From Adiantum capillus-veneris (lineage: Eukaryota > Streptophyta > Polypodiopsida > Polypodiales > Pteridaceae): a stretch of 64,000 nt of DNA. The stretch lies in NCBI GenBank assembly GCA_014529385.2, contig CM043948.1, positions 20,163,951-20,227,950 of the forward strand. The letters run 5' to 3'. Position numbers and translations under genes: made by a program. The notes under the pieces are model-generated. The model had not been told where the DNA came from. It worked only from the letters and a program-made list of their open reading frames with translations, and did not search any database. Positions 12,431 through 24,900 of this stretch are shown in pieces; position 1 is the stretch's first letter; the number at the start of each line of letters is the position of its first letter.

Positions 12431-13510
12431 TTTAAAGTTCATTTTAAGGTTAACATTGCATACGTAAGGTTAGGAAGGATAAACTGGTTGTAAATGCAAG
12501 GTAACTTCCACGAAACCAACGAGCAATGATTTTAAATAGGAAAGAAATGATTGGGTTATGACTGATTGACCTAGGAAAGAAATGTTTGACCATCCTTAAG
12601 ACAGCTTGTCTCAAGACACCTCTGATTCCTTGGAAATATTTTACTCCAGGTAATGAGTAATGATGGAGATACCATCATGGATGAGTCGATTTCCTCAACA
12701 CGTGTGAAATCTTTACCCCGTGCTTGTTTGTGTTTGTGGATAGTACTTGCAAGTTTATCCTAGAGGAACCGCCCCGTTGTATGGGCAGCCGGTTGGCGTA
12801 TGGGCGCCCGAACTTTGGGTGATGGCTTTTTCCACCCCGGTTTTTATAAATAAGGAATGGGTGCCGTTTTGTCACCCCTGTATAGGTGGTCTTGAGACAA
12901 GCCAGTACCAGTCAGAGATACTTCAGAATGAGAGTACCTTGTCTTAAGTCTAAAGATGTTTGTTTGCTGAAAGAATGTCTTGAAATACTGTTTTCAAAGG
13001 TTGTCTTAATGAAATGCAGTTGTGAAAGTTAAAAAGGAATCATTGTTTTAATTGTGAAAAGAATGTGGTAGTAATTAAACAACAGAGAAATCATGTGTGA
13101 GTGCGGGGTGGTAACTGGGGATTGACTAAGGTTGTCAATCATGGACGGGTGGACCTGATTAGTCAGGTAACTATCTATTCTTGTGCACTAAAACGTTCAA
13201 AAACTTCTTCACTTGGAAGAGGAATCCACCAACGGCCGTGCCCTCACATATGTTAGGGGGGGAAAAGCGCTGGCTAAGGAAACCAAAATTTGAATGATGA
13301 AGTTAGAGGGCCGGAAATTTTTTTATGGTCCCCTTTCCACTGCGAGACAGGGCTAGGTCTCTTTCTAGGGCTATAAACCTAAACCATTGTCAATGGTAAG
13401 GGTGAATTCCCTGGAATTTTTCTTGTTTAAGGACTCTGACTTTAGTAGGCCTAGAGACCTGTCAATGATACCATCTCGTTTTTTGTGTCGGCGGGATTGG
13501 GGACCTTACA
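12430..13510 (+). repeat. probable 5' LTR of the chromovirus-like element
   Basis: The right edge is fixed by TTACA at 13,506-13,510, directly before the PBS. It contains TATAAATA at 12,845-12,852 as a candidate promoter. The left edge is undetermined because there is no second LTR in the window. Confidence 0.5.
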
Positions 13511-13512
13511 AG

Positions 13513-13524
13513 TGGTATCAGAGC
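13513..13524 (+). other. tRNA-iMet primer-binding site
   Basis: TGGTATCAGAGC, the classic plant initiator tRNA-Met complement, two bases after the CA end of the LTR. Confidence 0.85.
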
Positions 13525-13667
13525 ATGGTTTAATAAGGTCCTGACCTTAGGAGAGTAAAAGTTGAAAAAATAGGCACTAGTTATTTTGCATTTTCGATTA
13601 TGGTATATTGTGAAATGAGAATTTCCCTATCAATACAAGAAATATCCACCAAGCTTACCAAAAGTTT

Positions 13668-14132
13668 GTGATTTTCAACATCATGTTCGAGGCTGCTTGC
13701 AGCTCCAATAACTTTGTACTTTGCAAGAGCATCATGCAATTGTTAGATTTAATGTTTTCCCCTCCTACATTGGGAATCAGCTGGTCACAGTTTGGTAGAA
13801 TTTTCCTTATTGATGCGGGACAGTTAGAAGGATTGACACTCAATCTGAAAATACTCAAGTGGGCAGAAACACTTCGGACCATCGAAGTTTTATTTTTTAG
13901 TGGGACTGAAGATCCAAATCAGACCATTATTATAGATGGGGTAGAAGTGTCACAAAATCAGTGGGTATATGATCAGGTAGCCATAGTAATATACCCAGGT
14001 AGGATCAGGACCATGTGGGTAGGCCCAAAGTTTAGGGGACCAAAAGATGTCATATTTTCTGATCCCCTATCAGACCCACCAGTGGGTGAAGAGAATGTTG
14101 ATCTAGAGAATTACACATTATATATAGTATGA
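13668..14132 (+). CDS. unknown 154-codon ORF between PBS and gag
   Basis: An open frame starting MIFNIMFEAACSSNNF and ending ENVDLENYTLYIV. It has no motif I recognise and no membrane segment. It lies where most chromoviruses have gag directly after a short leader, so it may be an extra element ORF, a decayed captured segment or a chance frame. A downstream stretch (IDGVEVSQNQWVYDQVAIV) has ordinary protein-like composition. Confidence 0.35.
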   Translation: MIFNIMFEAACSSNNFVLCKSIMQLLDLMFSPPTLGISWSQFGRIFLIDAGQLEGLTLNLKILKWAETLRTIEVLFFSGTEDPNQTIIIDGVEVSQNQWVYDQVAIVIYPGRIRTMWVGPKFRGPKDVIFSDPLSDPPVGEENVDLENYTLYIV

Positions 14133-14339
14133 GTCCATCTTGTACATAGTATGAGTTGGTGTTGTATTAACCTTTGCATATATCATGGTTTTATGACATG
14201 CTTGTGTAGTTTAAGTAAGATGGTGATAATGATTGCCAGATTTTTGTTTTCATTGTTTTAAAAGTATATGGATTAGAAAACTTGCATGACAAAATAAAAG
14301 TAGTGTAATCACTAAAAGATTTTCATTAATTACAAACCC

Positions 14340-15050
14340 AGGGAAATGCAAAAAGTCTCTATACTCCCACCCAGGAAAAGAAACTACTGTTAAAACAAGT
14401 TCAACTCCCAACTTTCAAGAGAGAAGGAACCAACTTGGAACGTGATGCTGAAGCATGGCTCGACGCTATGGATGATTATTTCTTGGCAGTAGGAGCTGAT
14501 TCGGAAAATCAGGCAATGTTAGGAATGTTTCGAATCACCGAAGATGCCAAACTCTGGTGGAAACAATACTGTAGAGATAACCCTTCCATTAGTCCCTCCT
14601 AGGAAAGTTTCGAATCACCGGAGATTCCAAACTCTGGTGGAAACAATACTGTAGAGATAACCCTTCCATTAGTCCCTCCTAGGAAAGAATGAAGCAGGCA
14701 GTGAAAGAAAGATATCTTCCTCCAGGTCACCAAGCTATCAAAATGAATGAATTCTTCTCCCTCAAACAGTTAGGGCTTACTTTGGAAGAGTACTACACCA
14801 AATATGTGTCTTTACGACGTTACGTCCCACCAATGACTATGGAACAATAGATTGCTCGTTTATGTGAGGGTCTCAACAAACCTTTAAGTAACCGCTTGGA
14901 AGCTATGAGACCCATCTCTATTCAAGATGCTCTTCTAAGAGCTAAACCACTTGCAGCTGAAGGAAACCCCCTACCAAGAGCTTTTACAACTACAATAAAT
15001 TTAGAGAAAGAGCAAGGGGAAATTATAACCAAGGAAATCAACGGAGGGCA
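14340..15050 (+). pseudogene. gag N-terminal part, interrupted by an 80-bp tandem duplication
   Basis: Frames carry FKREGTNLERDAEAWLDAMD, KLWWKQYCRDNP and, further on, VKERYLPPGHQAIKMNEFF, a standard capsid-type gag domain. Bases 14,527-14,606 are repeated at 14,607-14,686 with two substitutions. Because 80 is not a multiple of three, the duplication shifts the frame, and a TAG already ends each unit. Confidence 0.75.
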
Positions 15051-15767
15051 ATGTTAGCTACAACCACTATAGAGCAGACCTTTCCAAACATCAGATGCTA
15101 TGGATGCAATATAATGGGACACTACAGGAGTCAATTTCCTGAGGGGCAAAATCCCCGAGTTGCTACCGGAACCACTCCTCAGACTCAGATAGGAAAAGGA
15201 AATAATCAAAGAGGTAGAGGCAATAGAGGACGAGGCAGAGGAAGAGGTAGAGGAGCCAGAGCTTATGCTGCAGTAGGAGAGCATGCCTTGCTGGATGAGG
15301 AAGATGAAAGAGCTACTGTTTTTTCCGCCATTGATAACCCTAGAGCTCGGCAACAGTATGCTATCATCCAAACCACTGCAAACAAAGAAGGTGAAAATTT
15401 TGAACTACTTATAGATTGTGGCAGCACACACTCCTTTCTCTCCCTTAAATGTTCAAGGAAACTTAAATTGAACCAATATCCCACCAAGAAATTAGTGGTA
15501 GAACTAGCAAATGGGAAAGAGGTTCTATCTCAATTTAGAGCTTGGGAAGTTGAGTTTGAATTAGGGGGAACCTTGAATTCATCTTACTTTCGGACTCTAC
15601 TAGTAGGAATCTATGATGGTATTCTAGGAATGGATTGGTTAATAAAAAATCAAGCCCAAATTCACTGTGCTCAAGGAAACTTAACCTTCAAAAATCACTT
15701 AGGTGAAGAAACATTAGTACAAGGATTAAATGGGAAGCCCAAGGCTCATTTAGTTAAGGCTAGTTGA
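15051..15767 (+). pseudogene. gag C-terminus (knuckle) and protease
   Basis: A 238-codon open stretch. The nucleocapsid knuckle reads CYGCNIMGHYRSQF, so the last cysteine of C-x2-C-x4-H-x4-C is F and zinc binding should be lost. An RG-rich tail follows (GRGNRGRGRGRGRG). The protease active site is LLIDCGSTHSFLS, with C in place of the usual S/T after the aspartate. The closing block is DGILGMDWL. The fold is complete but these changes fit a decaying copy. Confidence 0.75.
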
Positions 15768-16780
15768 CTTCTGAAGGGGTTACGTAAGGGGCAACAGATC
15801 TTTGTAGTAAAACTTAATAAGGCAGATGATTCAAGGGACAACACAACTCCAGAATGGCTTAAAGAATTCTCCGATATATTTCCGAAAGATCTCTCGGATC
15901 TACCTCCTCCCAGGGATATAAACCACGAAATAGAAACCTTTCCAGGTAGTGAACCAATTTCAAAAAGACCCTACAAAATGTCCCTCTCTGAAGCTATTGC
16001 ATTAAAAGAATAGCTTCGTCAGCTTATTGAACAGGGATTCATAAGACTAAGCATTTCACTTTGGGGAGCACCTGTTCTATTCCAAAAGAAGAAGGATGGA
16101 TCTTTACATCTCTGCATCGCTTATAGAGGGCTTAACCAGGTATCAGTAAAGAATAAGTATCCTATTCCTCGCATCGATGAATTGCTTGATAGATTACATG
16201 GAGCCAAGGTATTCACAAAAAATTGATTTCAGATCAGGTTACCATCAAATCCGGATTAAGGGGGCAGATATTTGCAAAACTGCTTTCAACACCCGGTATG
16301 GGCATTATGAGTTCATCGTGGTGCCTTTTGGTCTTATGAATGCTCCAACTACTTTTAACCATCTCATGCAGGATATATATTCAGAGAATATCTAGATGAT
16401 TTTGTGTTGGTGTTTTTCGACGATATCCTGGTATATTCCAAGGATGAAAAAGATCAGGAAGGCCATGTACGTAAAGAACTTCATCTTCTACGCCAACATC
16501 AGTTATATGCCAAGATGAGTATAAATGTGTGTTTTCCATGCCATAAGTTAGTTATCTTGGTTTTATAATAAACCCTGAAGGAATTTCAGTAGACCCCGCA
16601 AAGATTAAAGATATAATAGACTGGCCACAACCCAAAACAGTCAGTGAGATCTGAGGATTTTTGGGCATTACAGGATGGTATAGAATCTTTGTCAAAGATT
16701 ATGCAGTTATTGCCGCACCCTTGACGTAGTTACTTAAAAAGACAGCCAAAATTACATGGGGAAAAGAACAGGAGGATTGT
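15768..16780 (+). pseudogene. reverse transcriptase, broken
   Basis: Blocks in order: LPPPRDINHEIE, SKRPYKMSLSEA (then a stop), [69 protein letters not shown] and FFDDILVYS near 16,415-16,440 (the Y-x-D-D box as F-F-D-D). Several stops and at least two frameshifts interrupt the domain. Confidence 0.8.
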
Positions 16781-17165
16781 TTGCTCAAACTAAAACAAAA
16801 TCTCACATCAGTCCTTGTACTCAAACTTCCTGGCTTCACTCAAGAGTTTGAAGTAGTAACAGATGTCAGCGGTCTTGCCATAAGAGGAGTTTTAAACCAA
16901 GAAGGCATACTAGTCGCCTTTACTTCACGAAAATTAAGAATCCACGAGTTGAATTATCCAACTCATGATCTGGAAGTCCTAGCTGTCATCCATGCTCTAA
17001 AACTCTGGAGGCACTATCTTCTAGGAGGAAAGTTCCAGCTAATTACCGATTCATCAGAGTTTAAAATGGATTTTCTCACAAGAAACACTCAACATGAGAT
17101 AGAGAAGGTGGATAGAACTCTTACAAGAATATGACTTTGAAATAAAATATAAACCAGGGAATGAG
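16781..17165 (+). pseudogene. RNase H
   Basis: An open segment with FEVVTDVSGLAIRGVLNQEG (catalytic D retained), FTSRKLRIHELNYPTHDLEVLAVIHAL (E) and LLGGKFQLITDSSEF. It is followed in a shifted frame by the usual NVVVDALSRK block that leads into integrase. Confidence 0.75.
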
Positions 17166-17168
17166 AAT

Positions 17169-18528
17169 GTGGTTGTTGACGCTCTTAGCCGTAAGGTTTT
17201 TTTTAGGGCTATTTTCACAGTTGACAATCCAATCCTAAACAAGGTTAAGGAAGCTTCCCTGGAAGATAAGGATTATCAAGAACTTCTACAGGTTATCAAT
17301 CAACAGGACCTAAAAGAGAAAGAGAAAGACAAAATCAAGGATTATTCACTTGAGGATGGGCTTCTCTATTATAAGTATTGGCTTTACATTCCTAAAAATC
17401 CAACATCAAAGGAGTTAATTCTTTATGAAGGACACAACGCTCCAGTTGCTGGCCATCCTGGTTATGCAAAAACCCTTAATGCCATAAGGAAAAGCTATTT
17501 CTAGCCAGGAATGAAAGGAGATATACTTCGCTACATCAGACAATGTCTTTCCTGTCAAAGGATTAAGGCTGAATGAGTAATGATGCCAGGGAAACTTCAA
17601 CCTCTGGACATTCCTCAAATGAAGTGGGAACTCATTAGCATGGACTTTGTAACAGGCCTTCCCACTGTTCAAGGGGGTTACGAATCCATTATGGTGGTAG
17701 TGGATATGCTGACTAAAGTATCCCATTTGATGCCTATAAAAACAACTTACACTGCATCAGACATAAGCCGTCTCTTTATCAAAGAGATCTTCAGATTACA
17801 CGGGCTTCCTAAGAGAATAGTCAGTGAGACAGAGATGCAAAATTCACTTCAAAATTTTGGAAAGCTTTTGTTGAATCCTTAGGAACTCAACTATGTTTTT
17901 TTAGTACATCCTATCACCCTCAGAAAGACGCCAGATAGAAAGAGTGAATCAAGTTATTGAAGACATCCTTAGAGCCTATTGTGGTAGAGAACCCCGGAAA
18001 TGGATCCAATTTCTTCCTCTGGTGGAATTCGCCTATAACTCATCCTTTCATAAAAGCATTGGGATGTCACCACTTAATGCTCTTTATGGGCATGAATGTA
18101 TAGCACCCCTAAACTTTTCTGACCCTACTACAAGAGTAGAAGCTTCAAAGCAAATGTTGGAGGAGATGGATGCCCAAACCAAAGCCATAAGGCAAGACAT
18201 TCAAGCAGCCAAGGACCGCCAAAAACAATATGCTGATAAAAAACGGTATGATCGGGTTTTCAAACAAGGGGATAAAGTATTCCTAAGGTTACGGCCAAAG
18301 AGGAGCACTTTATCATTGGGAAAATACAAAAAACTAAGCCCAAGATATTGTGGACCTTATAAAGTGATAAAAGTAATCAGTGATCAAGCTTACAAACTAA
18401 AATTGCCTGAGCACCTCAAGGTCCATAATGTATTCCATATCAGTCTTCTAAAACCCTACATCCCAAATCCAAATCACACTCTAGATGACGAACAGATTGT
18501 GATGCAGAAGCAGGGAATTCTTGAACTC
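17169..18528 (+). pseudogene. integrase with GPY/F-type C-terminus
   Basis: The zinc-binding block EGHNAPVAGHPGYAKT...CLSCQRIKA is followed by the core MDFVTGLPT. The second catalytic aspartate block, normally V-S-D-R-D, reads VSETEM, so that Asp is lost. The C-terminal half (17,944-18,528) is open: VNQVIEDILRAYCG, KYKKLSPRYCGPYKVIKVI, HNVFHISLLKPY. Element sequence stops at 18,528 where the next LTR starts. Confidence 0.8.
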
Positions 18529-19473
18529 TGTTGGGCGGTTACGTCGCTAGCGGTGGCTATGATAGCAAGAACTCAACCGACAAACAAGAATGTCAGACGA
18601 GGATGGAGCTTGACCCGTAGGTGCATGGAAACAAATAAGTGAGTGTCAAATCACCTACTTGACCTTCTAATGACAATCACTACCAAGGAAATCAAACCTA
18701 AGTTCTCAAATACGCAAATGACTGAAATCCGTACTACAAACAAATGCTATCCGAAACATGATCTAAAGTCATCGAATCAGCCTCAAGCTCAAAGGGGGGT
18801 CTCTACACTAGGTAAGGACAATACCCTATGAATCTACAATATAATCTCAACTTGTAACCACTCCGTGTGGTAAACGCATATGAAGACAGGCCGAAAAATT
18901 TAGGTGACTGAATTTTGACTCTGAGGTTACTAATATGTAGCTCTACTCGCTGCGGTTCTATCGATATATGGCACGCTCAATTCCGACACACAGGTAGGGA
19001 GAAAACTCACATAGAAGCTCGTGGGAGCTCACCTCGCGTAGAAGCTGAATGCGCGCACGCTTGGCATCGGTGCGTAGCTCTCGCCGTTGCTAACACAATG
19101 GCGGTGTCGCTTCTCCAATGGCGGCTCCGTAGCTTGTGTAGCAAGAGGATAAGACTCTCTCTCTCTCTCACTCTCTCTGAGACACAGTCTCAGTGCTTGA
19201 AAACTTATCTTTTTTAAATCAAAAAACTGTCCTTAGGTTTACAATAATTGGCTCTTATACCTCAGCCTTGGAGTTGTGAACACATCTCTAATCTAATTAC
19301 ATAAGTAGGTGAAACTACTTGGGGAATACAAGCTGGAAACTCAATTGAGTCCCGCTAATTACAATGAATCGGCTCTATCAAAAATGAAATGTTGGAAAGA
19401 CATTTATTACAATAAGTGTTTACAAAAATATGAGTGTGAGAAAAAATGTATAGGTGTAGTCCTCCACTCAACA
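18529..19473 (-). repeat. G1 3' LTR (945 bp)
   Basis: Plus-strand ends are TGTTGGGC...CTCAACA, that is TGTTGAG...CCCAACA on the element strand. It has homologues at 51,314-51,978 and, inverted, at 54,096-55,032. A TATA box (TATAAGAG) lies at 19,253-19,260 on the minus strand, and a (CT)n tract at 19,155-19,185. It abruptly interrupts the chromovirus-like integrase. Flanking 5-mers do not form a testable target duplication because the other end of G1 is truncated. Confidence 0.9.
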
Positions 19474-19490
19474 CTCCCTCCCCTCCGCGT
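19474..19490 (-). other. polypurine tract of G1
   Basis: On the minus strand CGCGGAGGGGAGGGAG immediately precedes the TGTTGAG start of the 3' LTR, as expected for the plus-strand primer. Confidence 0.8.
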
Positions 19491-19526
19491 TCATGTCATC
19501 CCTGACATGAAATCCTTGCTTTGTAT

Positions 19527-19668
19527 TTAGTGGAGTCCCGTCGATTTCAGCATCCAAAGATGTGACTCGTATCTCAGGTTTCCAATAGTCAGTGTAGGGC
19601 CGAATATCTTACTTTCATGAGTAAAGAAGCCAGTATAGAATGCCTCCTCAAAGGAATGCATGTGGAAA
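19527..19668 (-). pseudogene. C-terminus of the G1 coiled-coil ORF, separated by a nested insertion
   Basis: Open frame HMHSFEEAFYTGFF...IGNLRYESHLWML ending at TAG/TAA near 19,527. If the inserted element and one copy of its 5-bp duplication are removed, this frame joins the frame arriving at 28,628 without a shift. This shows it is the tail of the ORF at 28,628-31,650. No known domain. Confidence 0.7.
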
Positions 19669-19673
19669 CTTGG

Positions 19674-19924
19674 TGTGCGCTCCTTGCCGCACTGTCGAAG
19701 CAAGGGACTTGCCAATACACCATGTGCGAGCCACAAACGGCTCCAAGCACACAACAAGCCTAAACTAGCAAGCTCAAGAAAACAAAGGGTGTGTTACTCA
19801 CCGCTCTACGCTCGCCTTCGTGGTGGATTCCTCGCCGCGATGAAGAAGAAGCTGCAGTCGTGCCGCGCTCAACCGCCTCGCCGCCGTCGTGCCTTCGTAA
19901 TGCTCGATCGCACACACACTCTCC

Positions 19925-19957
<33 letters not shown>

Positions 19958-20250
19958 ACACAAGGAGGTGAAGAAGAAGAAGAAGATGGAGATGGAGCAA
20001 GAGCACTCTTCAATTGCACAAATGAGAGAATGAGTAAAAATTAGGTTTAGTTGGCTTTTATAGGAGCTCACCCCATTCACACTTGGGCGCCCATGCTTAA
20101 CCAACTAATCCCTTGAATGTCCAAGTTAAAGTGCGCCTCTCATCGACGATCACTCTACCTTTCCCTATTGGTCCGACAAGCCCGGTGCCTGACTCTAAAT
20201 AATACAACATTTATAGATCATAGGGTGTCCGTGTGCCATGAGGGTTAACA
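19674..20250 (-). repeat. 3' LTR of the gag-protease element
   Basis: 577 bp. Element-strand ends TGTTAACC...GCGCACA. Contains TATAAAAG at 20,055-20,062 (minus) and a (CT)n-(CA)n microsatellite near 19,920-19,962. Confidence 0.95.
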
Positions 20251-20263
20251 GGCCCCCCTTCCT
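20251..20263 (-). other. polypurine tract of the gag-protease element
   Basis: Minus-strand AGGAAGGGGGGCC directly precedes the TGTTAACC start of the 3' LTR. Confidence 0.85.
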
Positions 20264-21903
20264 GATGTAGATTCCGTCCTCGGAAGCTATTGAGTTGAAG
20301 CTGGTTCGTCGAGGTGGAAGAGCATTTGAGATGAATGTCCTTAGCCTTCTTCAGTCACTGCAAAATCAAACAACATTGGCACAGTAATGGCATTCTCTTA
20401 AAAAGCATATGCAGTTTTAGGTAGAAAAATTGATTGGTAAAAGAATTTCAAACAATTTGTTAGCAATGAACATTAAATTGCAATGTAATCAAATGCATAC
20501 ACAGATGTAAAGGTAGAAAATTAAACAAGTCTGGGGTCACTAATTTGACGGTCGAAAAGCACTAGAGATCGAATATTAATACCATGGGTAAGCTTCTTAA
20601 TTTTCTGTGGTCAATTAAGTTGTTTAATCGCGAGAGCCAAGTATTCATGTTCGAGGGCTGACTAGAGGCTATACCTAAAAAACCTTGTAGTTAAGCTACC
20701 ATAAAAGGAATTTCTCATGAAATCATCGCCTGACTGATTACTTTTTCTTTGACCCCTCAAAGTCTTTTCACATTGATTCAATTATGATGTGTGTGCTTAT
20801 TTTGTATGCCTTGGGTTTTTTGCTTTTCAAGGAAAAGCGCCCACACTGGGAACCTCTAGGGCTCTAGTACCGTAGGCGATACATGTGAGTGAAGTACCAA
20901 TTCAAGCTGAGATTTCTCTTCCAGCTTAAAATTTTACATTGTGGCACTTTGATTTTTTGTTTGTTCATTTTCAGCATTTAAATTTTGTAACTTTGGGGGG
21001 TCATATAACACTGATACACTCCCCAGGCTCATCACATTAGTAAACTCCCTTTATAATACTTAAGCTAAAGGTCAATAGGGTTAAGCCCACTAGAAAGCCC
21101 TAGTACATTCATACAATGCTGCCTAAATCGGATTAAGAACCTAAGTAACCATTGCTTATTAGGAAGGCATTCCCCATGGTATTAAGAGAAGATCTCTAAT
21201 ACCTAGCTTGGTCAAACTAGATTAGTCGGACTGCTTGATTTTTAAACCTAGACAAGTGATTATGACAAAACATTACATTGAATTAAATGTTTGATACTAA
21301 GCAAATGCACTGAATATTATGCTACCAATCACAATCAAAGCAGACAAACATAGATGCAAAAAGATAAGGGCAATGCTAATGGACAAGAAACACCTGTTTG
21401 TGTTGATGGTCGCGCTTGATTTGAAGGTTCCATGAAGGTCCAAATCCTATCAATAGCAACACGTTCCTGTACACACTAGGAAACAAAAGGAATACCTCCA
21501 GAGGCACATTAGTGGGAAAAGAGAACTTTGCTAATCACTCAACTCTAAAACAGAAACACTCCTATCGTACTAATCTTACCTACCCTCCATCACTCAAGTG
21601 ATGAGGATCAAAGGTGTTTTATGGCATAGGTTTCTGTTTCACTGTACCAAATGTGACATGTGTAGGTCTGAGTCAATGTTTTGACTTTAATGTGCATACT
21701 CGTTTGCTAATTGCTCTTGCTCTTTTTTTTTTTTTTGTGAGTATAAAGCTTTATATGTACATTCCCTAAGATTGAAATTGAGAGGTCAGGGAAAAAGGTT
21801 GAGAGGGAAACAAATGAATGATGACTGTCAGCAAACACTCCCCCCTTCCTTGGGTAGATCATACCGTTTGAAATGAGCTTGTCACCCTTTGAAACCAATT
21901 ATT
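20264..21903 (-). other. 1.6-kb non-coding 3' region of the gag-protease element
   Basis: No open frame with conserved motifs on either strand. This is where RT and integrase would lie in an autonomous element. There is a poly-T run near 21,721-21,736 (poly-A on the element strand). Confidence 0.7.
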
Positions 21904-24900
21904 CTAGTTGGTAATAGGTGAGGATTTCTGCCAGTAGTTTTCTATTACCCTAGGCACCTTGTCGAGTTGCAACGGTGGTAAGGTACTCTCCCAGGATTGA
22001 ACTTGAAGTGGTTCATCAGGTGATTCTTGAACACTGGGAGGTGTGGATTCTTTTGTAGCTTCATTGAGGTCCATTACTATAGATGGAGGCTGTGTAGAAG
22101 CTTTTACCTCTATGGATGTATTACATGAGGAGCTAGAATCTTCATGGGACTCCCCCCTTCCTGAGCTAGGTGGAACAAATCGTTCTTTCTTTGGTACCCA
22201 AACTAGCTCGGGAGCGGGTGTGTAGCATTCTGTGATTTTTTTCTTTTCACGATCATTGATTCGTTTTGGAGCTATGGGATTGGGCTCACTTGGGTCAGGT
22301 GATAGGTAAGAGCACAATCTACGTTTTGGCACCCAGATTTGATCATTTCCTTGATAGTAGCCTTGGGCTTCCAATAGTCGTTTAGGGATCCATCGCAACA
22401 TTTTCTTACTTTTCTTGGAGCGAGTGGTACGTTTCTTACAAGGCTTCTGTTTTTTAGCACTAGCTATGGTCACTAAAGAAGCTTTAGGGACCCACTTGTA
22501 TGTTTTCTTCGTTACATTAGGATGAGTCTTGTCAGAAGCGATATGAATTGCTTGTAGCATATTTAAGGGTATAGGCATTTCATCCCCCTCAGGTGTTACC
22601 CAGGTCGTCCCCCTATTTCCCCAAGTGTCTATGGTTGATGCTAGGTGGACCCAATCCACATTGTCTGATTCCGTCATACCCGGTAACACATCCATGTAAG
22701 GAGAATCTTGGCCAATGTCTGTATCCTTCTTACAAGTGTAACAATATTGTAGTGGGGCCGAGTGAACTGTGGTGTCAGAGCGATGATCAATAATGGTTTT
22801 ACTCCCTAAGGGGTGTACCTTACCAGTCACCAAATCCACTCTAAGGACAGAGTCTTGGAATTGCAAATAGACATGATTTTTAGACCAATCGTGAACCATT
22901 TGTGCTTCCCTCATGAATGGTCGTCCTAAAATCATTTCATATGACATAAGGTGTTTAGAGAAATCCATTACAATGAACGTATGTCGTACCTTGTGTCCTA
23001 GAACTTTGATCTTAAGATCCTTGAGCATCCCCATAGGTTTGGCTATGGTACCATTTGCCATCTTTACCACAATGTTAGTAACACTGAGGCGGGGTTTTTC
23101 CATGGATTCCCAACAATCTTTTGTAACGATGCTAACTCCCGCACCACCATCAAGAATTCCCTTTATAGTTAATCCCTTGGTAGTGATGGGTAGGGTCGCA
23201 TTAGACTCATCGCCTTCAAAATACTGCCCTAATTCGTTAATGGGTACCTCGATCACAGACTCGTGTCCATCTAAGTCAAGTGATTGCACATGATTTTCCT
23301 CATCAATCATAATCGAGTCAGGCCTATTTGGTTGCGCAAACTGCGGTAATCCCGTTCGTAGCTCTCCATTAAGGAATGCTCGAAGTGCAAGGAATAACTC
23401 AGGATCTCCATACAGCTTTGCTATGATCGTGGTTCGGACCTCAGAAGACATGAAGTCCACTAGTTTGGCAACATTCATTGGCGTTTTGCAGGGTGTAGGT
23501 CCTTGACTAGGAACTGGTGAGGATGGAATCTCATATTCCTCAATGGGATCAGGTATTCCTTCGTTAAACATCCTTCCCAACAAGAAGGGTGTATGCTCAC
23601 TTTCTGATGTCCTGTCCTCACTCCCTTCTTGGATGATACTAGATATGGCTAACGGTCTATGGTTCATGTGGGGTGGATGAACTTGCGTGGGAAACACTGT
23701 GTCATGAATTTTGACCTGCATGGGTTCTGGTTCTAGTTTCCTTTGAGTCTCCTCCACTAAACCTCTTAGATGTTTCACCTGCTTAATCTCGTCTACTGGG
23801 TTTGGGTACGTCCCAATCTTCTTTTTACGATTCTTCCCTTTTTGCCCCTGCGGTTTATCTTGGGGGTCTTGGATTGGATTTGGAAACACTTGTGGTGTTT
23901 TCAGAGGCTCTTTATGGTTTTCTCTTATTCGGTTTTCATTTGGTCCCATGTTACGGTTTTCCTTGTCGGTCTTTCCCTTTGTGGTATTGGTTCTAGTCTC
24001 CATTGTCTCGACTGAATCTGAATCATCCTCGAGGTCATTCATATACACGGGGTCATCTCCTGTTCCTATGTTTGTTTTGGAACTTGGCTTTGAATTTTCC
24101 GTATTCTGCGACTTCTTCCTTCGTGTCTTCTTTTTCTTTGCTTGGATAACTGACGCGGTATCTCTCTCTTCGAGGATATGGCCTGGCCCTTGAAGCATGG
24201 ACCGTGTAATCGCATAAGCGGGTGCAACGGGTGGTATTGGCGATGTCACACTAGCAATTTCGACCAAGTTCAGGGGTGTGATTTTAGGCGCATTTGGGTT
24301 ATAGGGGCATTGGGCAATCAAGTGATCTATGCCACAATGATTACATGTGAGTATTGGCATTGCAGACGTGCTCCCTTGATTCACTTGCATCTGTGCAGCA
24401 TTCTTTTGCAGCCTAATAGGGCACTCCGCTACTCGATGTGGTCCACCACACTCGTAGCATTGAAGAGGTGGCCTCCTAGCCTGGGTGTTGATATTTTGAC
24501 CTCTGGATGCGAGAGCAGCAGCTTGATAAACCGGCTTGACTTGTCCCCAACAATCTTCCATGTAGTATATAGGACATTCTTCCAATGTATCAAGTCCGTA
24601 GGCAATACTAGTGTCTATTTCCTCCTCACAGCCATCTGCATAAGCATTTGATGGCTCGCAACCCACTTGGTTCATAGGGGCGACTCTTGGATGCGGGGGC
24701 TGCGGTCCTAGCACAGGAGGTGGTAGCGGTGTAGCTTGTACAACATTTTGAGGTCTAGGGACCATGTGTTGCGGTAGTTGCTCAACAGGTGGAGTAGGCA
24801 TCAATACAGGAGCTCGAGGCGCATCCGTCCAGGCTACAGGTGGTCTATTTGCCATCATACGTTTGATCATTAAACAATCCTTAGCTTGGTGACCATACCT

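Larger units (their letters stand above)
12430..18528 (+). mobile_element. chromovirus-like Ty3/gypsy element, degenerate, 3' end cut off
   Basis: Plus-strand order: probable 5' LTR, tRNA-iMet PBS (13,513), an unknown ORF, gag, protease, RT, RNase H, integrase. The integrase ends in KLPEHLKVHNVFHISLLKPY, typical of chromovirus-type elements. The reading continues to about 18,528, where the G1 3' LTR begins abruptly, so G1 interrupted it. No 3' LTR of this element is present. The left LTR edge (about 12.4 kb) is a guess. Confidence 0.75.

Noticed and set aside
18524-19478. Target duplication around the 18,529-19,473 LTR (solo LTR)
   Set aside because: Flanking 5-mers (aactc and ctccc) do not match, and the right flank is a PPT with element coding sequence beyond it, so it is the 3' LTR of a longer element.
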